From an uncultured Cellvibrionales bacterium (lineage in GTDB: Bacteria; Pseudomonadota; Gammaproteobacteria; Pseudomonadales; Cellvibrionaceae): a stretch of DNA of 64,000 nt. The notes beneath the pieces were generated by a model. It searched no databases. It was not told where the DNA came from and saw nothing but the letters and a program-made list of their open reading frames with translations. The translations under genes were made by a program, and so were the position numbers. The stretch spans positions 56,747-120,746 of the forward strand of contig CAJWBQ010000010.1 of the NCBI GenBank assembly GCA_913020115.1. Reading direction: 5' to 3'. How positions within the stretch are numbered: the stretch's first letter is position 1; the number at the start of each line of letters is the position of its first letter. Positions 18,047 through 26,054 of this stretch are shown piece by piece.

Positions 18047-18076
18047 GTTTAAGTACTCACTTAAACATTTTTTGTA

Positions 18077-18153
18077 GGGCCTTTAGCTCAGTTGGTTAGA
18101 GCATCCGACTCATAATCGGCAGGTCCCCAGTTCGAGTCTGGGAAGGCCCACCA
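18077..18153 (+). tRNA. tRNA with CAT anticodon, probably tRNA-Ile2
   Basis: A 77-nt complete cloverleaf with encoded CCA. Acceptor arms are GGGCCTT and AAGGCCC, the D-arm contains AGCTCAGTTGGTTAGAGC, the anticodon stem is CCGAC/TCGG-like around loop CTCATAA, and the T-arm is CCCAG-TTCGAGT-CTGGG. A CAT anticodon can be elongator Met or Ile2, whose C34 is changed to lysidine by TilS. The C4-G69 and C5-G68 pairs seen here are known TilS recognition features and are absent from E. coli elongator tRNA-Met, so I favour Ile2. Position downstream of rpoD is as in pseudomonads. Confidence 0.92.
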
Positions 18154-18286
18154 TTTTTCTTTACCTCAAAGAGTTTTTTCAGTTTTGAAGAAATTCGCTA
18201 GCCGCTCCAAATCTCTAGCAGACCACGTAAATCAATAGATCACCGCAACACACTTCAGCAAGCCTCAACAAATAGAGAAACACCTC

Positions 18287-18721
18287 ATGAATGTCACCAT
18301 TAGTGGATACGTAAGCTTTTCTTGTAGCCACTGCACCAAACTGCACAGCATCGAAGCTCAGGCACTTACGTTTACTGAAGACACCAGCCTTGAAGCCGAG
18401 GAAGATGAATACATTCGATATGTATCCACGGTCGACACTCACTGTGCGTCTTGCGGCAATGAAATGGGGCTCGGCATTGATACCTGGGAATATCCAGAGG
18501 CTATTAGTAATTACTCTTACTATGCTGCAGTGGGTGCGTACAACATCGGATGTGAATTTACCATCGAACACTTCTTTGATGACGCGATCGCTAAATTAGA
18601 GAACACTCCGCATGTTTATGGGGTGGAGAAGGAAGAGCTAAATGAGCTCGATGAAGAAATGAAATTCAACGAGACGCAAAATGTTGAAGGTTATGCCGAC
18701 CAATATGATGATACTGAGTGA
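18287..18721 (+). CDS. Small acidic protein with two CxxC pairs
   Basis: I do not recognise a family. The 144-residue protein is strongly acidic and contains CSHC (near residue 13) and CASC (near residue 53), four cysteines suited to one zinc ribbon, followed by a patternless C-terminal half with many Asp/Glu/Asn. No signal peptide or membrane segment is visible, so it is probably cytoplasmic. It lies alone between the intact tRNA (18077-18153) and a tRNA 3' fragment (18757-18802), exactly where a small integrated element would carry cargo. Codon use and start (ATG 18287) look normal, but a ribosome-binding site is weak. Treat as a hypothetical zinc-binding protein. Confidence 0.6.
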   Translation: MNVTISGYVSFSCSHCTKLHSIEAQALTFTEDTSLEAEEDEYIRYVSTVDTHCASCGNEMGLGIDTWEYPEAISNYSYYAAVGAYNIGCEFTIEHFFDDAIAKLENTPHVYGVEKEELNELDEEMKFNETQNVEGYADQYDDTE

Positions 18722-18756
18722 GGCTAGAGCTGGATTTATTATCGTCCGGCGCAGTC

Positions 18757-18802
18757 ACTCATAATCAGCAGGTCTGCGGTTCAAGTCCGCGAGGGCCCAG
18801 CA
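18757..18802 (+). pseudogene. 3'-half tRNA fragment, attachment-site-like
   Basis: From ACTCATAATC to the terminal AGCA this segment aligns with the anticodon loop to 3' end of the tRNA at 18077-18153. It keeps AGGT in the variable loop, a pairable T-stem (TGCGG/CCGCG around TTCAAGT) and acceptor AGGGCCC, close to AAGGCCC. The 5' half is missing. The T-stem is changed on both sides while remaining paired, so it derives from a related but not identical tRNA. Such 3' fragments are left when elements integrate into tRNA genes. Confidence 0.75.
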
Positions 18803-18940
18803 TTTTTCCTAAGGCTTGTTAGAGAGAAGGCTCTCTGCAAAGTTCTGCATTACTCCTGCGCTACATTTCTATAGCCACTATCGCCTAAACCCATTATTTG
18901 TTTTATATTCTGCTAATGGATTTAAAACATAAGGGATACT

Positions 18941-19618
18941 ATGAGCGAACTGAGTTTCTTGGCAATCATCGGGGGTACAATCGCGTATCTCGACAACTAC
19001 AAGCGTGCCCTAGTAAAGGTCTCACTCCCAGCTTTCTTCCTACTACTACTGATAGACCTATCCTCACTGCTAGAATTGACTGACCCTGCAGGGTATTTGA
19101 TCTCTATTTTTACAGTAGCGGTGCAAACTATTTTTGCTATCAACATCCACCGAGTCCTAATACTGGGTCCCGAAGCCGTATCTCGCTGGGGTGTAACTAG
19201 CTGGACCATGAGGGAAACACTATTCACAGCGTATGTCATCCTGACAGTTATAATCACTATCCCAGTAGTTATATTTGCAGCAATACCCTTTATCGGAATA
19301 TTGATTGCACTAGTGGGCATGTGCTGGATTTTTGGAAGATCTTCTCTCGTATTTCCTGGCATCGCGACAGATCACGAGATGTCTATTGGAAAGTCCTGGG
19401 ATATGACTAAAGACCACCAAATAACTATGACGCTAGTAGTAGCATTGCTACCGGTACTACTAGGATTGGTCGTTGGTTTATTGGATAACATAACTGACGC
19501 CCTACTATTTACATCCGTACTTTCAACTCTTGCGACGGGAGTAACTGTGGCAGCCCTGTCAACAGCCTTCAAGATGATCACCACACTGCAAGCTCCAAAA
19601 GGAGAGCAACGCGTATGA
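18941..19618 (+). CDS. Six-helix integral membrane protein, unknown
   Basis: A 225-residue hydrophobic protein. Predicted transmembrane stretches lie at about residues 25-45, 50-70, 85-110, 110-130, 160-180 and 185-205, with a soluble loop around GRSSLVFPGIATDHEMSIGKSWDMTKD. The loop and helix pattern recalls the YciC/UPF0259 and DUF975-like membrane proteins (a helix pair around a 'Sxxx(S/A)W' motif), but I cannot assign a family. It overlaps by 4 bases (ATGA) with the next gene, a zinc-ribbon protein with one membrane helix, so the two are translationally coupled and probably act in the same membrane complex. It lies inside the tRNA-associated accessory region. Confidence 0.65.
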   Translation: MSELSFLAIIGGTIAYLDNYKRALVKVSLPAFFLLLLIDLSSLLELTDPAGYLISIFTVAVQTIFAINIHRVLILGPEAVSRWGVTSWTMRETLFTAYVILTVIITIPVVIFAAIPFIGILIALVGMCWIFGRSSLVFPGIATDHEMSIGKSWDMTKDHQITMTLVVALLPVLLGLVVGLLDNITDALLFTSVLSTLATGVTVAALSTAFKMITTLQAPKGEQRV

Positions 19619-19872
19619 ATATCGGTGGTCTTGGTGCGAAATTGGCACAGGTCAAATCTCAGAAACCAAGCAATCCCTGTGATCGCTGCGGGCTCCAACA
19701 CGACATTGATATAGAGTCGTGTCCTCACTGCAGTCATCTGGACGAGCGCGGTCTAAAGGCGTTAATTGCCCGTATGGAGAATGAATACATTGCAAGGAAG
19801 TCCATGGGGTATAGATTTATGATAGTTGCAGCAGTGCTTGCTTTGATAGTCATGATCATCGCAGTCAACTGA
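19615..19872 (+). CDS. Zinc-ribbon protein with C-terminal membrane anchor
   Basis: An 85-residue protein. Residues 23-43 contain CDRC and CPHC, a four-cysteine zinc ribbon. Residues 45-62 form a charged helix (RGLKALIARMENEYIARKS), and residues 66-84 a single transmembrane helix (FMIVAAVLALIVMIIAV). The topology would place the ribbon in the cytoplasm, held at the membrane. The ATG overlaps the stop of the upstream six-helix membrane protein by 4 bases, so the pair is coexpressed. No named family is recognised; similar tail-anchored zinc-ribbon proteins are common next to membrane proteins of unknown function. Confidence 0.65.
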   Translation: MNIGGLGAKLAQVKSQKPSNPCDRCGLQHDIDIESCPHCSHLDERGLKALIARMENEYIARKSMGYRFMIVAAVLALIVMIIAVN

Positions 19873-19991
19873 GAATATCAGCTTTCACAAGGCCTAGATA
19901 AGCTGAATCAGAAACATAGAAGCTCCGTACCCCTAGCCAAGCTACGAAGTATAGATAAAGGGTAGACAACCCTATCAATTGAGCACTCATC

Positions 19992-20559
19992 ATTTTGACT
20001 AAAACAGGACTGTCGGGCTACTGTCAGGGCAAAGTCGTGGTCGACAGCGGTATATTAACGGCATTATCCGCTCTACAGAGAGACGAGGAATACTCATGAT
20101 TGTCCGAAAGTTAAGAACCAAACGAAGCTGGTCTCAAGAACAGTTAGCCGACTTTAGTGGCTTAAATGTTAGAACCATTCAACGTGTCGAGAACGGCCAG
20201 AAAGCCAGCCTAGAGACACTAAAATGCCTCGCCTCTGTGTTTGAAATCGAAGTGGATACATTAACAGAGGAAATTACAGTGATTGATAAAGAAGCAGAAA
20301 CCTGGAAGGAACTACCCTGGCTGTTCAGAGCCAATATGCTAGGTGTAAAGTCGAGAAAGTCCCTTATAAAAATTGAAGTGGTCTTGCTTGTATTTGCGGT
20401 TGCAAATTGGATTATCCAGCCGGACGAAATATTCACACCAATTATGTTTTTGTCTGTCTATGCTACCAGCCTACTAACACGCTATGGGGACAGTAAAAAG
20501 GCTTGGTAAGGTAGCCTTATTATTACTTAGCCCCACGCAGGCTCGGGGCCGATGGCTAC
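19992..20559 (+). repeat. XRE cassette, copy A (paired with 22941-23510)
   Basis: A unit of about 570 bases with a second copy 2.9 kb downstream. Both start at ATTTTGACTAAAA, share a leader containing GTCGTGGTCGACAG and the ribosome site GAGACGAGG, encode near-identical XRE proteins, and continue about 50 bases past the stop into a hairpin. In copy A the hairpin is GCCCC/GGGGC (about 20531-20549). The leader and ORF are highly similar, and the 3' end is more diverged. Confidence 0.85.
20096..20509 (+). CDS. XRE-family HTH protein with hydrophobic tail, copy A
   Basis: A 137-residue protein. Residues 4-58 are an XRE/Cro-CI helix-turn-helix (LRTKRSWSQEQLADFSGLNV followed by RTIQRVENGQKAS). Residues 95-130 are hydrophobic and could form two short membrane helices (the EVVLLVFAVANWII and FTPIMFLSVYATSLL segments), separated from the HTH by an acidic linker. 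HTH proteins with 2TM tails are seen in several gammaproteobacteria, but no function is established; membrane-tethered DNA binding is an inference. Good ribosome site GACGAGG. Its paralogue at 23046 differs at 10 of 137 residues. Lies downstream of, and in the same direction as, the zinc-ribbon/membrane pair. Confidence 0.85.
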   Translation: MIVRKLRTKRSWSQEQLADFSGLNVRTIQRVENGQKASLETLKCLASVFEIEVDTLTEEITVIDKEAETWKELPWLFRANMLGVKSRKSLIKIEVVLLVFAVANWIIQPDEIFTPIMFLSVYATSLLTRYGDSKKAW

Positions 20560-20560
20560 T

Positions 20561-20601
20561 AGCCATAATCAACAGCTCCTCGACTCAAGCCCGCGAGGAC
20601 C
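20561..20601 (+). pseudogene. Possible degenerate tRNA 3' fragment
   Basis: This stretch reads CATAATC, then CAG, then a hairpin CCTCG/CGAGG around ACTCAAGC, ending GAGGACC. It follows the same order as the tRNA fragment at 18757-18802 (CATAATC, CAG, TTCAAGT, CGCGAGGGCC) with several changes. It could be a decayed copy of that fragment marking the end of another inserted segment, or a chance hairpin terminator. The match is short and I rate it low. Confidence 0.3.
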
Positions 20602-20700
20602 GAAATTTTGGGAGAGTGAGGGGCCTACTAAAGAATACCCATATATTCGAAACACAGGAAAATCAATAATTCACGAATTGACTAAGCTTTGTAAGCGGCT

Positions 20701-21450
20701 TCAATCCAAGGTGAAATCAAACCCAAGTGCGTTAATACGGTACTCAACATTAGAACCATCCAGTGTTGCTGGAATATATTTCCACTGATTAACGGCGTCA
20801 CAAGCGGCTTCACCAAAGTAAAGCCCTGGCTGCTCTTCTAGTACTTCACAGTATTTGACTCGGCCCTCCTTAGAAACGGTTAAGGTAACTTTCACCCAAC
20901 CTTCGATACCACTCCTTGCGGCTAATATTGGGTATTCAGGGGAAACTCGAATCTCAGGAACAGGCTTTACAGTTCTCTCCAATATTAATCTTTCCTTTTC
21001 TTTCTTCACCTCCGCCAATCTATTCACCTCCGCCTGTCTCGCCAACTCTACTAGACGAACGCGCTCTATCTCTTTGCGCCTTGCTTCTGCCGCGATAAGA
21101 TCATCTACCTTTAACATGATAGAAGCCATCTCTCGGGAGAGTGAGTTAGACGCTTTGAAGGTATAAAACCGATTGATCTCGCGCCTCGCTTCGCCATATC
21201 GCTTCAACGCATAAAGAGCCTGTACACGCAAAGAAGAGAGCTTCGCATTCCCTTTCCCCAACATTTTTTCAACTTTCGCAATCGCATCAAGGGCCTTCTG
21301 ATATTGCCCTTCATCATAGGCCACTTCGGCAGCAAAAAAATACGCGCGAGCTTCAGCATCTTGGGATGACTGAGCATTCACAAAGGGAAACAACAAAAGT
21401 TGAAAAAATAGAAAAAATGGGAAAAATTGTCTTATCGTTTTCTTCATCAC
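20701..21450 (-). CDS. Secreted TonB C-terminal domain protein
   Basis: A 249-residue protein with an N-terminal signal peptide (FFPFFLFFQLLLFPFVNAQ), a helical TPR-like region (residues 30-110, with the AYFFAAEVAYDEGQYQKALDAIAKVEK pattern), a charged coiled coil rich in Arg/Glu (110-155) and a TonB C-terminal domain (about 160-249: PEYPILAARSGIEGWVKVTLTVSKEGRV, with the YP and GxV hallmarks). It lacks the Pro-rich spacer and the uncleaved N-terminal anchor of true TonB, so it is unlikely to energise receptors. Proteins of this layout are often labelled 'energy transducer TonB' but probably work as periplasmic scaffolds. Overlaps the upstream gene by 4 bases (coupled). Confidence 0.8.
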   Translation of the reverse strand: MMKKTIRQFFPFFLFFQLLLFPFVNAQSSQDAEARAYFFAAEVAYDEGQYQKALDAIAKVEKMLGKGNAKLSSLRVQALYALKRYGEARREINRFYTFKASNSLSREMASIMLKVDDLIAAEARRKEIERVRLVELARQAEVNRLAEVKKEKERLILERTVKPVPEIRVSPEYPILAARSGIEGWVKVTLTVSKEGRVKYCEVLEEQPGLYFGEAACDAVNQWKYIPATLDGSNVEYRINALGFDFTLD

Positions 21451-22640
21451 TGAATCCGTTGGTAACCTTGCGATATATATCGCTGTATTGCACTCTTGAA
21501 ACCGCTCTTAATCTCCAATCGACAAGCTCGCATCCTCCGACTTTTCTCAGCCTTCGCCCTGCGAATGTCTGCCGCCGTCGTGCCATCTTGGGTCATCGTC
21601 AGGCCAAACCATTTACTTTTTCCCCAGTCGCCACTGACTCTTTTACTTGGTGGAATAACCCAATCGCCACTTTTATCGACCACCCCATGTTCGAGCGGCG
21701 TTACACTGTAGTAATATCCGTCAAAATTACTATTAGATGCTGAAGGCCGAGCTTTGCACCTTCTGTAAATCGTATCGCCAGAGGGCTTTCTAACCCGTGC
21801 CATACCTGACTTGAACGACAAAATTTCCCAATGCCGGAAAGGAATTAAAACGCTGCCTGTTGTTGAAACAACGCCACGGGTACCCGCGTCTCCATACTTG
21901 ATTTCATAATCCATTCCGGCATCTCCACTGCCATTTGATTTACCTTCCCAAAAGCCATCTTCAGCGCTGACGTCCTCACTTTCTCCAGACCAAAAATTCT
22001 CACTATCCTTCGCCAGCTCAATCTCGCTGCTAATACCGGACCAAAAATCAGCGTCCTGTTCAGCATCCGTTTTTCGAGCCCCTCGATTACCCCCGCCACC
22101 CGACCAGAAGTCGTCGTCAATGCCTTGCTCTGCCTCAATGGCTGCCTCTTGACGGTCTAGCGTCTCAGCCTTATCCGCAGCAAGCTCTTTGCCCCCTCGC
22201 TCATCGCTTTTAATTTTTATACGGTTCTTGTGTGTTCTGGCCTGCTCAATTTGCACTCTTAGGCCAGCAATACGCTCTCGAAACCTACGCTCTATGCTCG
22301 AAGACATACCGATCGATTCGCTCAAGCGATCCAATTCAGCTGCAATGCCAAACAGACCATTGGTGTTAATATAAATTATCGCCTCATCGCTTAGCTTTAT
22401 GTAGCGGTCGATGTTTTCAATAGGGCTGTTTTCTCCAATTGTGGGGCGACCCAACAAAAGTCGCGAAACTTGTTTTTCGGCCTTAGCATAGACCTTCCTC
22501 AGAGGTTCAATTTCCTCATAGAAAACTCGATTTTCCTTTAATTCAATATCGCTTGACGCCTCTGGCCTTGCCCTTGAGTTTTCTTGCGCAAACAAAGACG
22601 CCGAGCAGAGAAAAAAAACCGCTAAAAAGAAAACCCGCAT
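21447..22640 (-). CDS. Secreted protein with DFWSG repeats and WG-like domain
   Basis: A 397-residue protein with a signal peptide (MRVFFLAVFFLCSASLFAQ), a helical region, then four copies of an acidic-aromatic motif (DDFWSG, ADFWSG, ENFWSG, DGFWEG) spaced about 15-25 residues apart between residues 185 and 250. The C-terminal domain resembles WG (KWG) repeats: GTRGVVSTTGSVLIPFRHWEIL and GVVDKSGDWVIPP. I chose ATG 22640, which begins the signal peptide and has AGGA ten bases upstream; the frame is open to a GTG at 22670. Its stop overlaps the start of the TonB-domain protein, so the two are a coupled periplasmic pair. Function unknown; the short repeats look like docking motifs for a partner. 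Confidence 0.7.
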   Translation of the reverse strand: MRVFFLAVFFLCSASLFAQENSRARPEASSDIELKENRVFYEEIEPLRKVYAKAEKQVSRLLLGRPTIGENSPIENIDRYIKLSDEAIIYINTNGLFGIAAELDRLSESIGMSSSIERRFRERIAGLRVQIEQARTHKNRIKIKSDERGGKELAADKAETLDRQEAAIEAEQGIDDDFWSGGGGNRGARKTDAEQDADFWSGISSEIELAKDSENFWSGESEDVSAEDGFWEGKSNGSGDAGMDYEIKYGDAGTRGVVSTTGSVLIPFRHWEILSFKSGMARVRKPSGDTIYRRCKARPSASNSNFDGYYYSVTPLEHGVVDKSGDWVIPPSKRVSGDWGKSKWFGLTMTQDGTTAADIRRAKAEKSRRMRACRLEIKSGFKSAIQRYISQGYQRIQ

Positions 22641-22940
22641 CAATGAATTGTCCTTTTCATATCTTTGCACTCATCTATAGAATTGATACTTTCAATCCGA
22701 GAAAAAATTGGTGCCTATCATGGAGAAGCCTCTCCAATAATTCAACCACGCAATCTTCGAATTTGAAGAAAATAATGCTCTGGGTTTCGATGACTAAAGC
22801 AGCAAGTGGTTTTTGACTCTGGAGAGGTTGATCATTTGCTACATTTCAAAATTTGAGTACATCCTCCTATTCTCTACGCCATCAACTTAAACGTATCGTA
22901 CTGACAAATACATTTTCCTTCAAAGCTGTCGCGGCATCCT
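22641..22940. other. Intergenic region before XRE cassette B
   Basis: About 300 bases between the divergent DFWSG-repeat gene and the second XRE cassette. It is AT-rich, has short spurious frames only, and should contain the promoter of the minus-strand pair. I found no clear promoter, terminator or repeat in it. Confidence 0.4.
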
Positions 22941-23510
22941 ATTTTGACTAAAATAAGGACTGTCGGGCTACTGTCGGGGCGAAGTCGTGGTCGACAGCGG
23001 TACATTAACGGCACTATCCGCTCTACAGAGAGACGAGGAATACTCATGATTGTAAGAAAGTTAAGAACTAAACGAAGCTGGTCTCAAGAACAACTAGCCG
23101 ACTTTAGTGGATTAAATGTTAGAACCATCCAGCGTGTCGAGAATGGTCAGAAAGCCAGTTTGGAGACACTAAAATGCCTCGCCTCTGTTTTTGAAGTTGA
23201 TATGGATACATTAACAGAGGAAATTACAGTGATTGATAAAGAAACAGAAACCTGGAAGGAATTACCCTGGCTGTTCAGAGCCAACATGCTAGGTGTAAAC
23301 TCAAGAGAGTCCCTTATAAAAATTGAAGTGGCCTTGCTTATATTCGCTGTAGCGAATTGGATCATCCAGCCAGACGAAATATTCACACCAATTATGTTTT
23401 TGTCTGTCTATGCGACCGGCCTATTAACACGTTACGGGGACAGTAAAAAGGTATGGTGAGGTAGCTTTACAGTTACCTACTCCCACCCTGACTCGGGACC
23501 AAGGACCTAC
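22941..23510 (+). repeat. XRE cassette, copy B (paired with 19992-20559)
   Basis: Second copy of the cassette. The leader, ribosome site and ORF align almost base for base with copy A, apart from a small length difference just after ATTTTGACTAAAA. After the stop the sequence is more diverged, but a hairpin is kept at the same place: TCCC/GGGA here against GCCCC/GGGGC in copy A, so both arms have changed together. Confidence 0.85.
23046..23459 (+). CDS. XRE-family HTH protein with hydrophobic tail, copy B
   Basis: Paralogue of the protein at 20096, also 137 residues; 127 positions are identical. Substitutions cluster after the HTH (FEVDMD, GVNSRES, EVALLIFA), while the DNA-recognition helix is unchanged, so both copies should bind the same operator. 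The frame is open upstream to 22944, but ATG 23046 matches the start of copy A, has GACGAGG in front and is the only start conserved between copies. The pair may form heterodimers or be redundant. Nothing else from a phage is present, so there is no reason to call it a phage repressor. Confidence 0.85.
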   Translation: MIVRKLRTKRSWSQEQLADFSGLNVRTIQRVENGQKASLETLKCLASVFEVDMDTLTEEITVIDKETETWKELPWLFRANMLGVNSRESLIKIEVALLIFAVANWIIQPDEIFTPIMFLSVYATGLLTRYGDSKKVW

Positions 23511-23656
23511 AAATCACAGAACGAATGAACGGGGGTCGCAGTCGATAAACCAAGGCTGCACTGTAGTTCGACACTCACCAAGCCCCTAGAAATCTGGCCA
23601 AAAAGTCAGTGCGCTTCACGAATACGGGTCTACAATTAAGTAATAAAAATTACTCA

Positions 23657-24211
23657 ATGACCCCAGAGGAAGCTGTGCGGCCGCTCAACAAACACCAAAA
23701 ATTAACGCTGGGCCTCACTCTATGGGCTATTCTGGCCGGCTTTGTCATCCTCGTTCCCCAGCTGCCTCAATCTGTGGATAAAAAAATCAATTTACCCTTT
23801 ATTCCTGTCGCCAATAACGATAAGGCCTTGATTTTCTTTGGGTTTAGCGCCTGCCAAGGCGTATGCCCCACCACCCTATCTGGCCTCAGTAGCACGCTGA
23901 GAAAAATCAAAGCACCACAAAGGCCAGCAGTCTATTTTATCGATATTGACGAGAACAGCTCACAGGAGCTGGCAAGTAACTATGCCAAACAGTTCCACCC
24001 CACCTTCCAAGGGTTTCACCCTTCACGCCTACAACTGAAACAGCTGAAAAACAATTTCGGCCTGAATCTCGGCGTGGTAAACAACGAAATTAGCCACAGA
24101 GGGCGCACCTATTTATTGGAGAGGCGTGACGGAAATTGGTGGCTGATCAAAGTCTATAATCCTGAGACCTATTCTCTAGACACAATTGCAGATGAATTTA
24201 TTGAAACTTAG
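23657..24211 (+). CDS. SCO1/SenC-like thioredoxin-fold copper protein
   Basis: A 184-residue protein with an N-terminal membrane anchor (LTLGLTLWAILAGFVILVP, residues about 17-36) and a thioredoxin-fold domain facing the periplasm. The SCO copper ligands are present: CQGVCP (CxxxC, near residue 70) and a distal His in EISHRGRTYLLE. SCO proteins insert copper into the CuA site of cytochrome oxidase or act as thiol reductants. Here no cytochrome oxidase or copper gene is near, so the target is unclear. The frame is open to a GTG at 23609; ATG 23657 (MTPEEAVRPLN) gives the usual length but neither start has a good ribosome site. A chemoreceptor follows 15 bases later. Confidence 0.85.
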   Translation: MTPEEAVRPLNKHQKLTLGLTLWAILAGFVILVPQLPQSVDKKINLPFIPVANNDKALIFFGFSACQGVCPTTLSGLSSTLRKIKAPQRPAVYFIDIDENSSQELASNYAKQFHPTFQGFHPSRLQLKQLKNNFGLNLGVVNNEISHRGRTYLLERRDGNWWLIKVYNPETYSLDTIADEFIET

Positions 24212-24226
24212 CCCACGGAGTGCCCC

Positions 24227-25789
24227 ATGCTGAATACGCTTTTTGTCTGCTATAACAGAGACCTTTCCGACCACGTGAAGGCAAAGTTTGATGAGGATTT
24301 TATATCTGCTGACAAAATTTTATTGTGCATAATTATCGTGTTCTCTGTAATTGTTGCATTCGGAACGTCCTGGCAGCACGGCCAATTCAAGCTGGGCATG
24401 ATCGGCGGGGCCTTGATTTCAACAGTGGCCGCAATTACCTACCTCATGATGGCGGGATCGGCGATGAGCCGCATAATAATGGCGACAGCTCTCGCCGCCC
24501 TTCTGGCGATAACGGTTCAACAATCGAATGGCCTAGGTGAAGGGCATTTCTTGTTTTTCCTAGGGTTTACTATTTTGATTCGCTATCGCGATTTCACGCC
24601 GCTACTGCTGTTTGTTGGATTAACCGTCGTGCATCATTTGACCCTGACTTATTGCCAGAGTATTGGCGCAGAATTCATGGGGCGATCGATACTGATCTTT
24701 TCTTGGGGTACCGATACTGAATGGGGGCTATTAGCGCCACTTCTTTATCATGTGTCTTTTGCGTTGACCGCCATGGTCATTTCAAGCTATTACATCTACG
24801 ATGGAAATATGCGATTCGTTGAGTCAAACGCAGTACTTGGAACAATCGAACAAGCGGCCGGTGGCGATCTTTCGATACGGGTCGACTCCCACATTAGGAC
24901 ATCGATGGCGGATAAAATTGACGCCTTTCTTGTACAATTAGGTGACGTATTTAAGCAATTGGAAAAAATAACCACATCGGTTATTTCCCACTCAAGTGAA
25001 ACCAAGCTGTCTTCTTCCGAGCGCGCAGAGAATTCAAGAAACCAACAAGACCAGGTTCTATTAGTGGCTTCAGCCGTTACAGAAATGGCGGCAGCAGCTC
25101 AGGAAATTTCAAGAAACGCAGAACAAACAGCGGCAGCGGCCGGCATTAGCGTTGGCATTAGCGAAACCGGTGGCACCACGGCTAATACCTGCAAAGAATC
25201 AGTCATTAGCCTTGCTGAGCAAGTTAAGAGTGCCAGCGATATCGTCGCGGAGCTAGATGTTAATAGCCAACAAATCAGCACGATTGTAGCGACAATCAGT
25301 GGCATTGCCGAACAGACGAACTTGCTGGCATTAAACGCCGCCATCGAAGCCGCTCGAGCAGGTGAACAGGGCCGCGGTTTTGCCGTGGTGGCCGACGAGG
25401 TTCGGGTTCTCTCTCAACGCACACACAGTTCAACTGTAGAAATTTCGGCCATGATTGACTCTTTCCAGAGCACGCTTAAATCCGCCGTAGGCACAATGGA
25501 TGGCTGCCACCAATTCGCAGAAACCACCGTCGAAAACTCGAGTGCTACGGTACAGTGCTTCGCTGATATCTCTGAGGGAATTAAAGGAATATCCGCCTCG
25601 ACAGAGCAGATCGCCACGGCCGCAGAACAGCAAACTTCCGTAACCAATGAGATTGACAACAATACCAACCAGATTCAAGTATCTTCGGAAGACTTTTACC
25701 AAGAGGCACAAGAAAGCGCAAAACATGCACTGGAGCTTGAAACCCAGGCCTTGACATTAAACAAGCTGCTGAAGCAATTCCAACACTAG
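24227..25789 (+). CDS. Methyl-accepting chemotaxis protein, multi-helix membrane sensor
   Basis: A 520-residue chemoreceptor. The N-terminal 190 residues hold five or six transmembrane helices with short loops rather than a periplasmic ligand domain, so it probably senses something in or across the membrane. A short HAMP-like stretch (about 195-250) leads to the signalling coiled coil, with the hairpin tip in [20 protein letters not shown] and [19 protein letters not shown] (about 360-400). The C-terminus has no CheR-tethering pentapeptide. It follows the SCO1-like gene by 15 bases (ribosome site CACGGAG), so the two may be one operon; a redox or oxygen link is a guess. CheA/CheW partners are not in the window. 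Confidence 0.93.
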   Translation: MLNTLFVCYNRDLSDHVKAKFDEDFISADKILLCIIIVFSVIVAFGTSWQHGQFKLGMIGGALISTVAAITYLMMAGSAMSRIIMATALAALLAITVQQSNGLGEGHFLFFLGFTILIRYRDFTPLLLFVGLTVVHHLTLTYCQSIGAEFMGRSILIFSWGTDTEWGLLAPLLYHVSFALTAMVISSYYIYDGNMRFVESNAVLGTIEQAAGGDLSIRVDSHIRTSMADKIDAFLVQLGDVFKQLEKITTSVISHSSETKLSSSERAENSRNQQDQVLLVASAVTEMAAAAQEISRNAEQTAAAAGISVGISETGGTTANTCKESVISLAEQVKSASDIVAELDVNSQQISTIVATISGIAEQTNLLALNAAIEAARAGEQGRGFAVVADEVRVLSQRTHSSTVEISAMIDSFQSTLKSAVGTMDGCHQFAETTVENSSATVQCFADISEGIKGISASTEQIATAAEQQTSVTNEIDNNTNQIQVSSEDFYQEAQESAKHALELETQALTLNKLLKQFQH

Positions 25790-26054
25790 ATACTTTTCTA
25801 GGGCCGATACAACTCTAAGAAGCGCGACTGCAATTTGTCCTACGTCGTAATTCTGCTAAGGCCGCGAAGAGCCCTTCAAGCGGCAGCTCTCCGTTCGAGA
25901 CCTTATGATTAATAAACTAGGTAGCCAGATACAAAGCTCTATAGGCCAAGTTCTCGCGGCTTCGCTCTTTGCGATAATCCTTGCTCGAATGTCAACCGAA
26001 TGAACAGTGATCCGTTTTAGCTTACAGTTAACCTTTAAGCATTGGAGTTTTGAT

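Noticed and set aside
20096..23459. XRE proteins as prophage repressors
   Set aside because: No phage structural, lysis, replication or integrase genes occur nearby.
19992..23510. XRE cassettes as integron gene cassettes
   Set aside because: The 3' hairpins do not show attC core sites (GTTRRRY with matching R'' end), no integron integrase is in the window, and other genes between the copies run in the opposite direction.
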